This document shows, one piece after another, positions 39,092 to 48,398 of a stretch of 64,000 nt of DNA; the first letter of the stretch is position 1, and each line of letters opens with the position of its first letter. The notes under the pieces are model-generated. The model was not told where the DNA came from, searched no databases, and worked only from the letters and a program-made list of their open reading frames with translations. The position numbers and the translations under genes are program-made. Where the stretch lies: assembly GCF_001548375.1 (NCBI RefSeq), contig NZ_AP017295.1, positions 4,684,501 through 4,748,500 on the forward strand, written 5' to 3'. This DNA comes from Nostoc sp. NIES-3756. Its GTDB lineage: Bacteria > Cyanobacteriota > Cyanobacteriia > Cyanobacteriales > Nostocaceae.

Positions 39092-39349
39092 TATCCTGGC
39101 TGGAGCTATGATGCACCTATTGCCAAAAACACTAACGTATATATAGGTGGTGGTTACTCTTTCCAAACTGATGAGGGGAAAGCAACCCAGTTAGGTAACA
39201 AGAATGCACCTGTACTTACCCTTGGTGCTGAATCTGAAGTAGCAAAAAACATCGTGATTTACGGTGATGCTAATTGGGGTATTGATGCCTACAAAGATAG
39301 TGATGCTGATGCTGTGAGCTTACAAACTGGTTTAGGCTACCGCTTCTAA
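39092..39349 (+). pseudogene. C-terminal remnant of an outer-membrane beta-barrel protein
   Basis: After an in-frame TAA at 39089 the frame encodes about 85 residues without a start codon: [40 protein letters not shown] and SLQTGLGYRF. The alternating hydrophobic strands and the terminal phenylalanine are the pattern of the last strands of an outer-membrane barrel (beta signal at the end). The N-terminal two thirds and the signal peptide are missing, so this is a 5'-deleted gene piece. It is followed by an inverted repeat. Confidence 0.65.
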
Positions 39350-39360
39350 AATTAGATAAA

Positions 39361-39410
39361 AGATAGTTAATAGGGACGTACATTGAGCTGTGCGTCCCTA
39401 TCTGTTATCT
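39361..39410. repeat. Inverted repeat after the barrel remnant
   Basis: TAGGGACGTAC and GTGCGTCCCTA pair around a short loop, and the flanks AGATAGTTAA/CTGTTATCT extend the palindrome imperfectly to about 50 bases. It may be the original terminator of the barrel gene. Confidence 0.6.
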
Positions 39411-39469
39411 TGGCTGGATTTTTTTGTAAACAGCTAAATCATCCCGCAAATATGCAACGCCTTTATTTG

Positions 39470-39862
39470 CTATTCCCTGCGTTCTTCGTAATCTTCGGAA
39501 GAGGTGGGGTCTAATTCCCAGCGTCTGTCATCACGCTGTTCTAGAATATCATTGGTGCGGAGGACGGCTTTATCATTCATTTCCAAGCCTACAGCCGCTT
39601 CTATTTCTTCAGTGACATCCTGCTCAGGCATTGCAACCGTACCGCCTACAGCCTCATCACCCACTGTATCTGCCCAGTAATTATCCTCATGACTATTACC
39701 AAGGTCAAATTCAGGGCTACTTTCTGTATACTCATGACCTGTACCGAGATTGTATCCAGGTAAATCTTTGACACCAGTACCATAGGATTCAGTAACTTCC
39801 TGTGGCAAATCATCTAAGTTAATTTCTTGATTATCAGTTTTTTTTGTCATAATATTTGCCAT
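39470..39862 (-). CDS. DUF6335 family protein
   Basis: The 130-residue, strongly acidic protein shows the cyanobacterial block VTESYGTGVKDLPGYNLG, then repeated glycine/serine and acid-rich stretches and a C-terminal RTNDILEQRDDRRWELDP. No membrane segment or catalytic motif is visible; it is probably largely disordered. Family assignment is from memory of the ESYGTGV pattern. It is transcribed away from the stress-type genes that follow. The start could be the ATG at 39862 or the one at 39850. Confidence 0.6.
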   Translation of the reverse strand: MANIMTKKTDNQEINLDDLPQEVTESYGTGVKDLPGYNLGTGHEYTESSPEFDLGNSHEDNYWADTVGDEAVGGTVAMPEQDVTEEIEAAVGLEMNDKAVLRTNDILEQRDDRRWELDPTSSEDYEERRE

Positions 39863-40178
39863 TTTCTATATTTTCACAATAGCCTTTTATTTTCGATAAG
39901 TTGTCTTACATAAGGTGTACAACTTTAGAAATAAAAGAATCTATCTCTTGGGAACGAAGTAAAACTAGCTATTCCAGCCTAATCTGAGAAATGTGAAATC
40001 AAGGTCAAGCCACTTGTAGTTGAATCAGTTAGTTATGAGTTAGGAGTATTATCCACAATTAATTTATTTAAAGTCTTTTAACTCATAACTACTTTTGTTA
40101 TGAATTAAAAATAAATTTATAAAGGTTTATTTTTATATTTATTTGCTCAGTATTGATTTTTCTCAGTGGAGGTAGAAA
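39863..40178. other. Divergent intergenic between DUF6335 and DUF2267 genes
   Basis: About 315 AT-rich bases between divergent genes, presumably carrying both promoters. No repeat or RNA was recognised. Confidence 0.4.
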
Positions 40179-40556
40179 GTGCAATACGACGAATTTATTA
40201 CCCATGTACAAAGCCTCGCTCAATCAAACTCCCGTGACGAGGCACAAAAAGCTACCTGTGCTACTTTAGAAACTATTAAAGAGCGGATTTCTGGTGCAGA
40301 AGCTCAAGAATTAGCTAATGAACTACCCCAGGAATTTAGCAAGTGCTTACAAGGTAGAGAAGGTGAGCCAGACCAAAGCTTTAGCTTACAAGATTTTATC
40401 ATGCGGGTGAGTCAGAAGGAAAGTTTAGAACCGACAACTACCGCAATTCATGTGCGCGCTGTTTTTGCAGTGTTACAAAGTGCAATTAATCCAGAAGCAT
40501 TTGCTAAGTTGCATCAGCATTTTTCGCATGATTACCAAGAAATGTTTGGGACATAG
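40179..40556 (+). CDS. DUF2267 domain protein
   Basis: The 125-residue helical protein begins with a GTG at 40179, eight bases after a GGAGG site. It shows the DUF2267 pattern: YDEFITHVQSLAQSNSRDEA, ATLETIKERISGAEAQELAN, LPQEFSKCLQG, then a second half-repeat AIHVRAVFAVLQSAI and EAFAKLHQHFSHDYQEMF. The family is linked with stress-type gene sets and has no known enzymatic activity. It is 71 bases upstream of the PfpI-ferritin-like gene and likely co-expressed with it. Confidence 0.78.
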   Translation: MQYDEFITHVQSLAQSNSRDEAQKATCATLETIKERISGAEAQELANELPQEFSKCLQGREGEPDQSFSLQDFIMRVSQKESLEPTTTAIHVRAVFAVLQSAINPEAFAKLHQHFSHDYQEMFGT

Positions 40557-40627
40557 CATAACAGCAAATTTCCAGCTTAATTATCAATTTTTATCTTTAA
40601 AAGCAGCGCTCATTACACAGGGAAAGT

Positions 40628-41725
40628 ATGACTATCAATCATAATCATTCAAGCAAGAAAAAAGTAGCTATTCTCATTGAACAAGCAGTAGAAGATGCCG
40701 AATTTACCATTCCTTGCAATGGCTTAAAACAAGCAGGGTTTGAAGTGGTTGTCCTCGGTTCGCGGATGAACGAAAAATATAAGGGGAAACGAGGTAGGCT
40801 TTCTGTTCAAGCTGATGCTACCACGACAGAAGCGATCGCCTCTGAATTTGATGCTGTAATCATCCCCGGTGGGATGGCTCCCGATAGAATGCGGCGTAAC
40901 ATCAATACAGTCCGCTTCGTCCAAGAAGCAATGCAGCAAGGCAAATTGGTAGCTGCTGTTTGTCACGGGCCACAAGTGTTAATCGAAGGCGACTTACTAC
41001 GAGGTAAACGCGCTACTGGCTTTATCGCTATCAGCAAAGACATGATTAATGCTGGCGCGAATTATCTAGATGAAGCCCTAGTGGTTGACGGAAACTTGAT
41101 TACATCCCGTGAACCTGGAGACTTGGCAATTTTCACCACAGCTGTTTTGAGCCGTCTGGGTTATGGCGGTAAAGATGCTGCACTACCAGATGAAAAAGAC
41201 ACTAGCGCCGAGTGGTGGAAGCTGGCTGATGCTTGGGGAGGTTCCACCAAAGGCGATATTACCAGAGGTATCAACACTGCTTTAGCTGGCGAACGTTACT
41301 CTCTAGAAGCGTTGCAGAAGTATTTTGAAAAAGAATCGGATGCAGAAGCAAAAGCGTTGTTCCAAGAAATGATCACTAATAAACAACGCCATATCGAGTA
41401 TCTAGAAAGCTACTTAACTAGACTTGGAGAAAAACCCTCTCTAGGCGCAAACATTGCTAATCAATATGCCAAAGTGAAAACCGCTATGACTGGTAGCGAT
41501 GACATATTTCAAATACGCAGCGCTTTGGGAGATGTACAAACAGGTATTGGTGATATTGGGAATCTCTGCGCCATGTACACTGACCCCATAGCAACGGCTA
41601 TTTTCAAAGAAATCTACAAAGATTTGGTGAAATATGAGCAGCGATTAACAGCACTATACCGCACACGCACAGGTGCTACAGTCCAGTCTCCTCAGCCAAC
41701 AACAGGATCGGCTGTATCAATGTAA
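40628..41725 (+). CDS. PfpI/DJ-1-type protein fused to a ferritin-like helical domain
   Basis: Residues 5-185 form a class-I glutamine-amidotransferase-like domain of the PfpI/DJ-1 type. It has KVAILIEQAVEDAEF, VIIPGGMAPDRMRR and the nucleophile elbow AAVCHGPQVL. After a linker, residues 215-350 are four long helices with acid/histidine spacing (EALQKYFEKESDAEAKALFQ, NKQRHIEYLESYL) like ferritin-like bundles. PfpI domains act as stress chaperones, deglycases or peptidases. The fusion suggests coupling of damage handling with metal or oxidant binding; that is inference. It sits in a cassette of stress-type genes. Confidence 0.82.
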   Translation: MTINHNHSSKKKVAILIEQAVEDAEFTIPCNGLKQAGFEVVVLGSRMNEKYKGKRGRLSVQADATTTEAIASEFDAVIIPGGMAPDRMRRNINTVRFVQEAMQQGKLVAAVCHGPQVLIEGDLLRGKRATGFIAISKDMINAGANYLDEALVVDGNLITSREPGDLAIFTTAVLSRLGYGGKDAALPDEKDTSAEWWKLADAWGGSTKGDITRGINTALAGERYSLEALQKYFEKESDAEAKALFQEMITNKQRHIEYLESYLTRLGEKPSLGANIANQYAKVKTAMTGSDDIFQIRSALGDVQTGIGDIGNLCAMYTDPIATAIFKEIYKDLVKYEQRLTALYRTRTGATVQSPQPTTGSAVSM

Positions 41726-41892
41726 TTCGTAATTGGTAGTTCGTAATTCGTAATTAAGAAGAACAGAATTTATCTAGTGGTTTGAAAGTTCTTTTTAATT
41801 TTTGGTATTAGGCTTTGAGAATAAATCACCTTGATTACTATCGAAGTTATTAACCCAATATCAAATAATTACGAATTACGAATTACGAATTA
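41722..41892. repeat. TAATTCGTAATTCG / AATTACGAATTACG repeats flanking a spacer
   Basis: Copies of GTAATTCGTAATTGG at 41722-41757 and the complementary ATTACGAATTACGAATTACG at 41867-41892 form a long-range inverted pair around about 110 bases. The same unit occurs at 9893-9948 and 48283-48579. Confidence 0.7.
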
Positions 41893-41913
41893 TTCTAATT
41901 GGAGGTAAAAAGA

Positions 41914-42606
41914 GTGACTTTGACATCTGGAGATAAACAAGGGAATAGCCAAGCTAGTGAGACTGAGCGTTGGGCTTCTCTGATTGGCGGTGGGGCTATG
42001 GTATTGTTGGGTTTAAGACAAGCCTCGTTGCGGGGAGTGCTGACAGCTTTAGCTGGTGGCGGTTTGATTTACCAGGGTGCAACTAAGAAAAGCACAATTC
42101 AGCAAGCACAAGATGCAATAGGTATCAACAAGCCTATCAAAGTTGAAAAGACAGTAACAATCAATAAACCAGCAGATGAACTCTACCGTTATTGGCACAA
42201 CTTTGAGAACTTGCCCACCTTCATGAAGCATCTTAAATCTGTCAAGGTGTATGACCAAAAACGTTCTCATTGGATAGCCAATGCACCTTTAGGTAATAAC
42301 GTAGAGTGGGATGCTGACATTTTGGAAGACCGAGAAAATGAGTTTATTTCTTGGGTTTCTGTAGAGGGTGCAGATGTGGAAAACTCTGGCTTCGTCCGCT
42401 TTCAAAAAGCCCCAGGCGATCGCGGTACAGAAGTGAAGGTAGTCTTAGAATACAATCTCCCAGGCGGTGGCTTAACTGCTGCTATTGCCAAACTCTTTGG
42501 CGAAGAACCAGAACAGCAAATAGGTGATGAACTACGCCGCTTCAAAATGCTGATGGAAGCAGGGGAAATCGCTACGACACAAGGACAGCCTTCTGGGAGG
42601 AGATGA
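41914..42606 (+). CDS. SRPBCC-domain membrane-associated protein (COG5637 type)
   Basis: The 230-residue protein starts at a GTG at 41914, eight bases after GGAGG; an upstream TTG at 41899 overlaps that site. Residues 15-65 form a short glycine-rich hydrophobic hairpin (LIGGGAMVLLGLRQASLRG, ALAGGGLIYQGAT). Residues 75-215 form a START/SRPBCC fold: VEKTVTINKPADELYRYW, FENLPTFMKHLKSV, SHWIANAPLGNNVEWDADI and TEVKVVLEYNLPGG. The family binds hydrophobic ligands or acts as a cyclase-like protein. It lies between the PfpI fusion and the first alcohol dehydrogenase. Confidence 0.78.
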   Translation: MTLTSGDKQGNSQASETERWASLIGGGAMVLLGLRQASLRGVLTALAGGGLIYQGATKKSTIQQAQDAIGINKPIKVEKTVTINKPADELYRYWHNFENLPTFMKHLKSVKVYDQKRSHWIANAPLGNNVEWDADILEDRENEFISWVSVEGADVENSGFVRFQKAPGDRGTEVKVVLEYNLPGGGLTAAIAKLFGEEPEQQIGDELRRFKMLMEAGEIATTQGQPSGRR

Positions 42607-42698
42607 GGGAGATGAGGGAGTGGGGGGAGATAAGGGAGAAACCTTTTCCCCTTCCCCTCTCTATGGACTAATGACTAATGACTATGGACTAAATAATT

Positions 42699-43868
42699 AT
42701 GAAAGCTGTCTGCTGGCATAGTGCTAATGAGGTGCGGGTGGAGTCGGTTCCAGACCCGACAATTCTTAATCCGCGTGATGCGATTATTAAAATTACTTCC
42801 ACAGCAATTTGTGGTTCTGACTTACATATCTACGGCGGCTATATTCCCACAGTGCAACAGGGTGACATTATTGGTCACGAATTTATGGGGGAAGTGGTCG
42901 AAGTTGGACGCGGAGTTGATAATTTAAAAATAGGCGATCGCGTTGTTGTTCCCTCCACGATAGGCTGTGGTAAATGCAACTATTGCCAGCGTGATATGTG
43001 GTCACTGTGTGACAACTCTAACCCCAACAGCTATTTAGAAGAAAAGCTCTACGGTAATGTCACCTCCGCCATTTACGGCTACTCTCATCTATTAGGTGGT
43101 TACGCTGGCGCACAAGCTGAATATATCCGCGTTCCCTTTGCTGATGTGGGTGTGGTGAAGGTTCCAGCCGATATCCCCGATGAGAAGCTGCTATTCATCT
43201 CTGATGCTATCCCTACAGGTTACATGGGTGCGGAGATGTGCGACATTCAGCCAGGTGATACTGTTGCAGTATGGGGTTGCGGCGCTGTGGGACAGTTCGC
43301 TATGATTAGCGCCTATATGATGGGTGCTGAAAAAGTCATTGCCATAGACCGCTTTCCCGAACGTCTAGAGATGGCGAGAAAGTACGCTAAAGCTGAGGTC
43401 ATAAATTACGAAGAAGTCAATGCAGGCGAAGCTTTAAAAGAGATGACTGGCGGACGCGGCCCTGATGCTTGCATTGATGCTGTGGGTTTGGAAGCACATG
43501 GTGTGGGTATAGAAGACTTCTACGACCAAACCAAGCAAAAGCTAAGGCTAGAAACCGACCGTCCCCACGTATTGCGGGAGATGATGGTGGCTTGTCGTAA
43601 AGGTGGCACACTCTCAATTATGGGTGTTTACGGCGGATTTGTAGACAAAATACCCTTGGGTGCAGCCTTCAATAAGGGTCTAACCTTCAGAATGGGACAG
43701 ATGCACGGTCAGAAATACATGAATTTGTTATTGCAACTCATCCTAGAAGGCAAACTCGATCCATCGTTTGTAGTTACCCATCAATTACCCCTAGAACAAG
43801 CACCCCACGGTTATCAAATTTTCCAGCAGAAACAAGATAACTGTGTGAAAGTTGTCCTTAAACCATAA
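42699..43868 (+). CDS. Zinc-dependent alcohol dehydrogenase, copy 1
   Basis: The 389-residue MDR-family enzyme shows catalytic zinc ligands C38 (AICGSD) and H60/E61 (GHEFMGEV). The structural zinc site [15 protein letters not shown] and the NAD-binding [12 protein letters not shown] are also present. It resembles glutathione-independent formaldehyde dehydrogenase/threonine-dehydrogenase-like enzymes. It is a close paralogue of the gene at 44772, sharing MKAVCWH and long identical blocks. The real substrate is unknown; the stress-cassette context suggests aldehyde detoxification. Confidence 0.9.
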   Translation: MKAVCWHSANEVRVESVPDPTILNPRDAIIKITSTAICGSDLHIYGGYIPTVQQGDIIGHEFMGEVVEVGRGVDNLKIGDRVVVPSTIGCGKCNYCQRDMWSLCDNSNPNSYLEEKLYGNVTSAIYGYSHLLGGYAGAQAEYIRVPFADVGVVKVPADIPDEKLLFISDAIPTGYMGAEMCDIQPGDTVAVWGCGAVGQFAMISAYMMGAEKVIAIDRFPERLEMARKYAKAEVINYEEVNAGEALKEMTGGRGPDACIDAVGLEAHGVGIEDFYDQTKQKLRLETDRPHVLREMMVACRKGGTLSIMGVYGGFVDKIPLGAAFNKGLTFRMGQMHGQKYMNLLLQLILEGKLDPSFVVTHQLPLEQAPHGYQIFQQKQDNCVKVVLKP

Positions 43869-44121
43869 ACAGGGGAGTAGGCATTCTCAAACATTAAATC
43901 AATGATTATTGTGGGGTAGGCATCTTGCCTGCCCGGAATTTAGGATAGGCATCTTGCCCGTCCTAAAAAATGATTTTAGTATCTATTTTTTCAATAGTAA
44001 TTAGTGCTAAATTCTAAACAAAAACTATTCCTAAATATTGATTAATAAATATAGTTAGGGATAGATGTTAAAACACGTTTATTAAAAGAACAATATACAT
44101 ATCATATCATTGAGGATTTTT

Positions 44122-44529
44122 ATGAATCGAGTAATTTCCTGGGTACAAAATATTCTGCTTCGTCAAATCTTAGTTGTTTTCTTAGTAGCAGCAACCTTTT
44201 TCGTAGGTCAATCTTTCATATCCGGTACTGCTATGGTTGCTCAAGCTGATACCGTTCAAACTCCAGAAGGTACTTACTACAAAGGTACTCCTGATAATGA
44301 AGGCATTAGAAACGATAATCAAGTAAGAAATGCTCAAAGTCGCCTCAAAGGTGCTGCCGATAACGTGCGTGAGAAGTTAAACTTAGACGAAGAAACACCA
44401 AGAGCGACAAAAGAGTTTGGCAAATCCGTACAAAGAAAAGTAGATAAAACTATTAACTCAAATACTCAGAATCAAGGCGGTTATTATCAACAGCCTGAAC
44501 GCGTAAGAGAAGCCAGAAACCGTAATTAA
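44122..44529 (+). CDS. Small exported protein, 135 aa
   Basis: The ATG at 44122 follows GAGG at good spacing; a TTG at 44110 overlaps that site. The N-terminus is a signal peptide or signal anchor (LLRQILVVFLVAATFFVGQ then a probable cleavage after AMVAQA). The mature part is highly charged and glutamine/asparagine-rich, with repeated RxNxQxRxAQ-like stretches and REKLNLDEETPRATKEFG. It looks helical or disordered and unlike any enzyme. Its place between two alcohol dehydrogenase paralogues suggests membership of the same stress cassette. Family not recognised. Confidence 0.6.
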   Translation: MNRVISWVQNILLRQILVVFLVAATFFVGQSFISGTAMVAQADTVQTPEGTYYKGTPDNEGIRNDNQVRNAQSRLKGAADNVREKLNLDEETPRATKEFGKSVQRKVDKTINSNTQNQGGYYQQPERVREARNRN

Positions 44530-44635
44530 TTATTGACATCTAGTTTTATTTATCCCTAGATAATCACTAGATTCAACCATTAATAGAGGCGCAAGTATCG
44601 CGCCTCTTAAGTAGAGAGGCTTAATAAAAGATAAG

Positions 44636-44697
44636 TTTGTAGTAAAGACTTTAGTCCTTTAAAATCCAACAATAGAGCGATAAATCGCTTACTACGA
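44636..44697. repeat. Dispersed GTAGTAAAGACTTTAGTCCTT repeat
   Basis: Inverted repeat built from TTTGTAGTAAAGACTTTAGT and CTTACTACGAAC ends. Related copies at 14833-14858, 16228-16255, 21806-21864 and 47441-47492. Confidence 0.7.
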
Positions 44698-44771
44698 ACC
44701 ACAACTCTTTTTATATTTAATTATGTCTACCTACTTAGTAACTAATGACAAATGACTAAGGACTAATAATT

Positions 44772-45950
44772 ATGAAAGCAGTTTGCTGGCATGGGGCAAA
44801 TGATGTCAGGGTAGAAACTGTACCTGACCCAAAAATTCTTAACCCGCGTGATGCAATTATTAAAATTACTTCAACAGCTATTTGTGGGTCAGATTTACAT
44901 ATATACGATGGCTATATTCCCTCCATGCAAAGTGGCGATATCCTTGGTCATGAGTTCATGGGGGAAGTGGTAGAATTAGGCAGCGCTGTGAAAAATGTAA
45001 AAGTAGGCGATCGCGTGGTTGTTCCCTTCACGATATCATGCGGTTCCTGCTTCTTCTGCCAAAGGGATTTATGGTCTTTGTGTGACAATTCCAACCCTAA
45101 CGCCTGGATGGTAGAACTGCAAATGGGTCACTCTCCGGCAGGTCTATTTGGCTACTCTCACTTATTTGGCGGTTATGCTGGTGGTCAAGCAGAATACGCC
45201 CGCGTACCTTTTGCAGATGTGGGCTTGTTAAAAATCCCCGACAATCTACCAGATGAAAAAGTATTATTTTTAACTGATATCTTCCCAACCGGGTACATGG
45301 CGGCGGAGAACTGCAACATCAAACCCGGCGATATTGTGGCTGTGTGGGGTTGCGGCCCAGTGGGACAATTTGCGATTAAAAGCGCCTATATGTTGGGTGC
45401 GGAAAGAGTTATTGCTTTTGACCGCGTTCCCGAACGGTTGAAGATGGCTAAAGAACAATGCAATGCAGAAGTCCTCAATTATGAGGAAGTAAATGTTGGG
45501 GAAGCCCTCAAGGAAATGACTGGTGGACGTGGCCCCGATGCTTGTATTGATGCAGTCGGGATGGAAGCCCACGGTACAGATGCGATGGCTTTGTACGACC
45601 AAGTAAAACAAGCTGTCAGATTAGAAACAGATAGACCAACCGCATTGAGACAAGTGCTTGTGTCTGCGGCTAAAGGTGGTCATGTTTCCATAGCTGGTGT
45701 GTATGGTGGCTTCCTCGACAAAATTCCAATGGGTGCGGCTATGAATAAGGGTTTAACTTGGAAAATGGGACAAACCCACGTCCATAGATACTTGAAGCCC
45801 CTATTAAAACGTATTCAAAATGGTGACATTGACCCCTCATTCGTCATCACCCACACCCTCCCCCTAGAACAAGCACCCCACGGTTACGAAATTTTCAAAA
45901 ACAAAAAAGATAACTGCATCAAAGTTGTACTTAAACCCCAAGGTAATTAA
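44772..45950 (+). CDS. Zinc-dependent alcohol dehydrogenase, copy 2
   Basis: This 392-residue paralogue of the gene at 42699 has the same ligand set ([28 protein letters not shown]) and NAD motif [12 protein letters not shown]. The clearest differences are an inserted [17 protein letters not shown] region and substitutions around the substrate pocket, so the two may have diverged in specificity. The stop codon is followed two bases later by the ATG of a cupin gene, so the pair is one transcript. Confidence 0.9.
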   Translation: MKAVCWHGANDVRVETVPDPKILNPRDAIIKITSTAICGSDLHIYDGYIPSMQSGDILGHEFMGEVVELGSAVKNVKVGDRVVVPFTISCGSCFFCQRDLWSLCDNSNPNAWMVELQMGHSPAGLFGYSHLFGGYAGGQAEYARVPFADVGLLKIPDNLPDEKVLFLTDIFPTGYMAAENCNIKPGDIVAVWGCGPVGQFAIKSAYMLGAERVIAFDRVPERLKMAKEQCNAEVLNYEEVNVGEALKEMTGGRGPDACIDAVGMEAHGTDAMALYDQVKQAVRLETDRPTALRQVLVSAAKGGHVSIAGVYGGFLDKIPMGAAMNKGLTWKMGQTHVHRYLKPLLKRIQNGDIDPSFVITHTLPLEQAPHGYEIFKNKKDNCIKVVLKPQGN

Positions 45951-45952
45951 AT

Positions 45953-46294
45953 ATGAGTGATACTAGCGTTAAGAAAATAGACTCTCACCATTCCCCTAAA
46001 GGTCAACTCGGTCAAAAATATTTAGCATCGGGTAAATCTCTTTCCATGCGCCTTTGGGAAAACGAACAGCCAGGTGAGGATAAACAACCAAGCAGCCGCG
46101 AATACGAAACTGTTGGTTATGTAATTAATGGTCGCGCCGAATTACACATCGAAGGACAAATGATCCTGCTAGAACCCGGTAGTTCTTGGACTGTACCCAA
46201 AGGCACAAGTCATACCTACAAAATTCTAGAACCATTCACGGCTGTAGAAGCAACTAGCCCACCTGCTCAAGTTCACGGACGGGATGAGAATTGA
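45953..46294 (+). CDS. Cupin-domain protein, 113 aa
   Basis: A single small beta-barrel domain with the cupin motif-1 region TVGYVINGRAELHIEGQ and motif-2 PGSSWTVPKGTSHTYKIL, which holds the metal-binding histidine. The usual first HxH of metal-cupins is replaced by VGYVINGR, so metal binding is uncertain. It starts two bases after the alcohol dehydrogenase stop and is almost certainly translated with it. It may bind or sense a product of that enzyme; this is inference. Confidence 0.8.
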   Translation: MSDTSVKKIDSHHSPKGQLGQKYLASGKSLSMRLWENEQPGEDKQPSSREYETVGYVINGRAELHIEGQMILLEPGSSWTVPKGTSHTYKILEPFTAVEATSPPAQVHGRDEN

Positions 46295-46340
46295 TAGAGA
46301 TTAGGTAGCTTTTCTGAATTTACTTCGTTGTGTGTAACTT

Positions 46341-46437
46341 TCTCTCAAACCTAACCCCCAACCCCTTCCCTTGTAAGGAAGGGGAGTAAGACATTAAAGC
46401 CTCTCTCCTTGTAGGGGAGAGGTTTGGAGAGGGGTGA
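46341..46437. repeat. Dispersed CCCTTCCC...CTCTCTCCTTGTAGGGGAGAGG repeat (intact copy)
   Basis: Two nested inverted repeats: CCCCTTCCCTTGTAAGGAAGGGG and CCTCTCTCCTTGTAGGGGAGAGG. This intact copy is the reference for the interrupted copy at 60539-62000. Confidence 0.75.
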
Positions 46438-46524
46438 TAAAAATAAGCTGCACATCGCGTTAAGTGTTGATACCCAATACCCAATCCCCTGTAATATAAA
46501 ATGTAGATTTCATTGTCAAAGCTT

Positions 46525-47385
46525 GTGAATTTCTTGATTGGTTGTGCTGTTTGGGCTTATAAGGGTTGGGTTAGTGAAGGTGAACTTTATCCGCGAGGGA
46601 CTCGTACTTCAGAATTTCTCCACCTCTACAGCCGTCGCTTCACTACAGTAGAGGGTAATACAACTTTCTATGCAGTACCAAACCCAGAAACAGTCAGCCG
46701 TTGGGCGAAGGAAACACCACCGGGTTTTGAGTTTTGTTTAAAGTTACCACGCGATATTACCCATCAAGGTTTACTAAAACCCTATATTCCCGCAGCCTTA
46801 ACTTTTCTAGAGGGAATGCTTCCTTTAGGTAAACGTCTCGGCCCCATATTTGCCCAACTACCTCCGAGTTATGCACCGAAGTTAATAGATGATTTGGCTA
46901 GTTTTTTAGAAGCTTGGCCGCGCACAACAGTACCATTGGCACTAGAAGTAAGACATCCTGACTGGTATCGAGAACCTCATACAAGTAATTTGACACAGCT
47001 TTTAGAAAGTCTGGGAGTGGGAAGGGTTTTACTAGATTCACGCCCTATCTACAGTGGTGAAGATGACCCCCAGTTAGCATCAGAACGACGTAAGCCAAAA
47101 TTACCTGTACAATTTAGCGTTACTACAAGTTTTAGCCTAATTAGGTTTATTTCCCATCCTAATTTGGCTGTAAATCAACCCTTCATGGAAGAATGGGTGC
47201 AAAAAATTCAACAATGGTTACAAGCAGGGAAACGTATTTACTTCTTTGTCCATTGTCCCATAGAAGAGCGATCGCCTGACAATGCCCGTCACTTCCAACA
47301 GCTATTAGAACAAAATGGCGTACCAGTCCCCCCTCTACCTTGGAACCAACTTCAACAGCCACCCAATCAACTTAATCTCTGGTAA
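46525..47385 (+). CDS. DUF72 (YecE-like) protein
   Basis: The protein matches the DUF72/YecE family, a TIM-barrel-like fold: FLIGCAVWAYKGW, RFTTVEGNTTFYAVP, FEFCLKLPRDITHQ, PLALEVRHPDWY, LLDSRPIY and a late FFVHCPIEERSPDNARHF. Its biochemical role is unknown. There is no ATG; the GTG at 46525 (product MNFLIGC...) is preferred over a TTG at 46513, since an in-frame TAG at 46504 ends the frame just before. It is separated from the cupin by repeat DNA. Confidence 0.82.
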   Translation: MNFLIGCAVWAYKGWVSEGELYPRGTRTSEFLHLYSRRFTTVEGNTTFYAVPNPETVSRWAKETPPGFEFCLKLPRDITHQGLLKPYIPAALTFLEGMLPLGKRLGPIFAQLPPSYAPKLIDDLASFLEAWPRTTVPLALEVRHPDWYREPHTSNLTQLLESLGVGRVLLDSRPIYSGEDDPQLASERRKPKLPVQFSVTTSFSLIRFISHPNLAVNQPFMEEWVQKIQQWLQAGKRIYFFVHCPIEERSPDNARHFQQLLEQNGVPVPPLPWNQLQQPPNQLNLW

Positions 47386-47839
47386 CGGACGAATAAATAT
47401 ATGTCTCTACATTAGCTTATAAAACAGAGGCGATCGCCCAGTTCGTAGTAAAGGCTTTAGCCTTTTCTTAAGGACTAAAGTCTTCTCTACGTTCTCTACG
47501 AGACGCTTACGCGAACGCGCAGCGTCTCGTAAACAGACGCTACGCGAATACTACAAACTAAATTTAAAAAAAATCTGTTGATAGCTACATTATTTTTTAA
47601 TTTTTCTCGTCTATTTCGTTTTGAGTAATTTAAAAAAAGAGTAATAATGAATTTTGTAATCCTTGTCTGATAAGACCTAAAAAGCCATCATCAACCAAAT
47701 AGGGGGTCATGCCCCTCTTGGCAAAATTACACGCATAATGTCAATAAAGCCAAGTATTAATTAGCAAAAAGGCGTTAATTACTAGTGCGTATTTGCTGAG
47801 GCGCTTTTTGTTTAAGCCGTTATATCAAAGGAGGTTCAG
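47386..47839. other. Repeat-rich intergenic region with a perfect 10-bp hairpin
   Basis: About 450 bases. It holds the dispersed GTAGTAAAGGCTTTAG repeat (47441-47492) and a palindrome ACGAGACGCT/AGCGTCTCGT (47498-47507 with 47521-47530). It then has an AT-rich part and a GGGGGTCATGCCCC short stem at 47701-47716 upstream of the next gene. A strong AAAGGAGG ribosome site closes it. No gene was seen. Confidence 0.6.
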
Positions 47840-48280
47840 ATGAGTCGTCTTCTTTATGAAAATTCCGTTTCATATCAAGGATATCTCATCATTCCATTTG
47901 TTTTTGGCAAAGCAGATAGGTATGAAATCTATTCCTATAAACTATTGTCAGAAGTTGGTCGAGAAAGCAAACTACACAAAGCTGAAAATCCAGCCAAAAT
48001 CTACGGTAATAGTATTAGCAATATCATTGAAATAGCAAAAGAGCATATTGACCAAAACGCAGATTTTGTTAGTGATGAAGATAGCTTTCAATCACGTTAC
48101 ATTTACCGCAACAATTTAATTGTTGTCTTTCATGAAAATGATAGATACTTTTACGACCACTACCCACCGGATTTATTGAATAACATTGCTGCACCTAAAT
48201 TATTCAAATCTGAGTACGAATGTCTCAGTTGGATTAAGCAAGGGCTGGATGGGCGATATATGCGACAACAGGCGAGGTGA
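47840..48280 (+). CDS. Hypothetical protein, 146 aa
   Basis: The ATG at 47840 follows AAAGGAGG at optimal spacing. The product is soluble, mixed alpha/beta and rich in tyrosine, with YQGYLIIPFVFGKADRYEIYS, then a helical ISNIIEIAKEHIDQNADFV and RYIYRNNLIVVFHENDRYFY. No membrane segment or known motif is seen. It could be a small conserved cyanobacterial protein; I do not recognise it. It is convergent with mltA and shares a terminator. Confidence 0.5.
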   Translation: MSRLLYENSVSYQGYLIIPFVFGKADRYEIYSYKLLSEVGRESKLHKAENPAKIYGNSISNIIEIAKEHIDQNADFVSDEDSFQSRYIYRNNLIVVFHENDRYFYDHYPPDLLNNIAAPKLFKSEYECLSWIKQGLDGRYMRQQAR

Positions 48281-48282
48281 GT

Positions 48283-48344
48283 TAATAATTCGTAATTCGT
48301 AATACCCTAAGGGAAGGCTTGCGCCTACGTAATTCGTAATTGCT
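48283..48344. repeat. TAATTCGTAATTCG repeat with embedded AAGGGAAGGCTTGCGCC
   Basis: Two copies of the TAATTCGTAATTCG unit enclose a CCCTAAGGGAAGGCTTGCG element. The same element appears inside the repeat at about 61970-61990. Confidence 0.65.
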
Positions 48345-48398
48345 TGTTTTGAGGGATGCTTGTCAAATATTGATTGTATCAAGTTTTTCTTTAACGAT

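Noticed and set aside
44583..44610. AGAGGCGC/GCGCCTCT hairpin as terminator of the small exported gene
   Set aside because: The stem is good, but no T run follows; not called as a rho-independent terminator.
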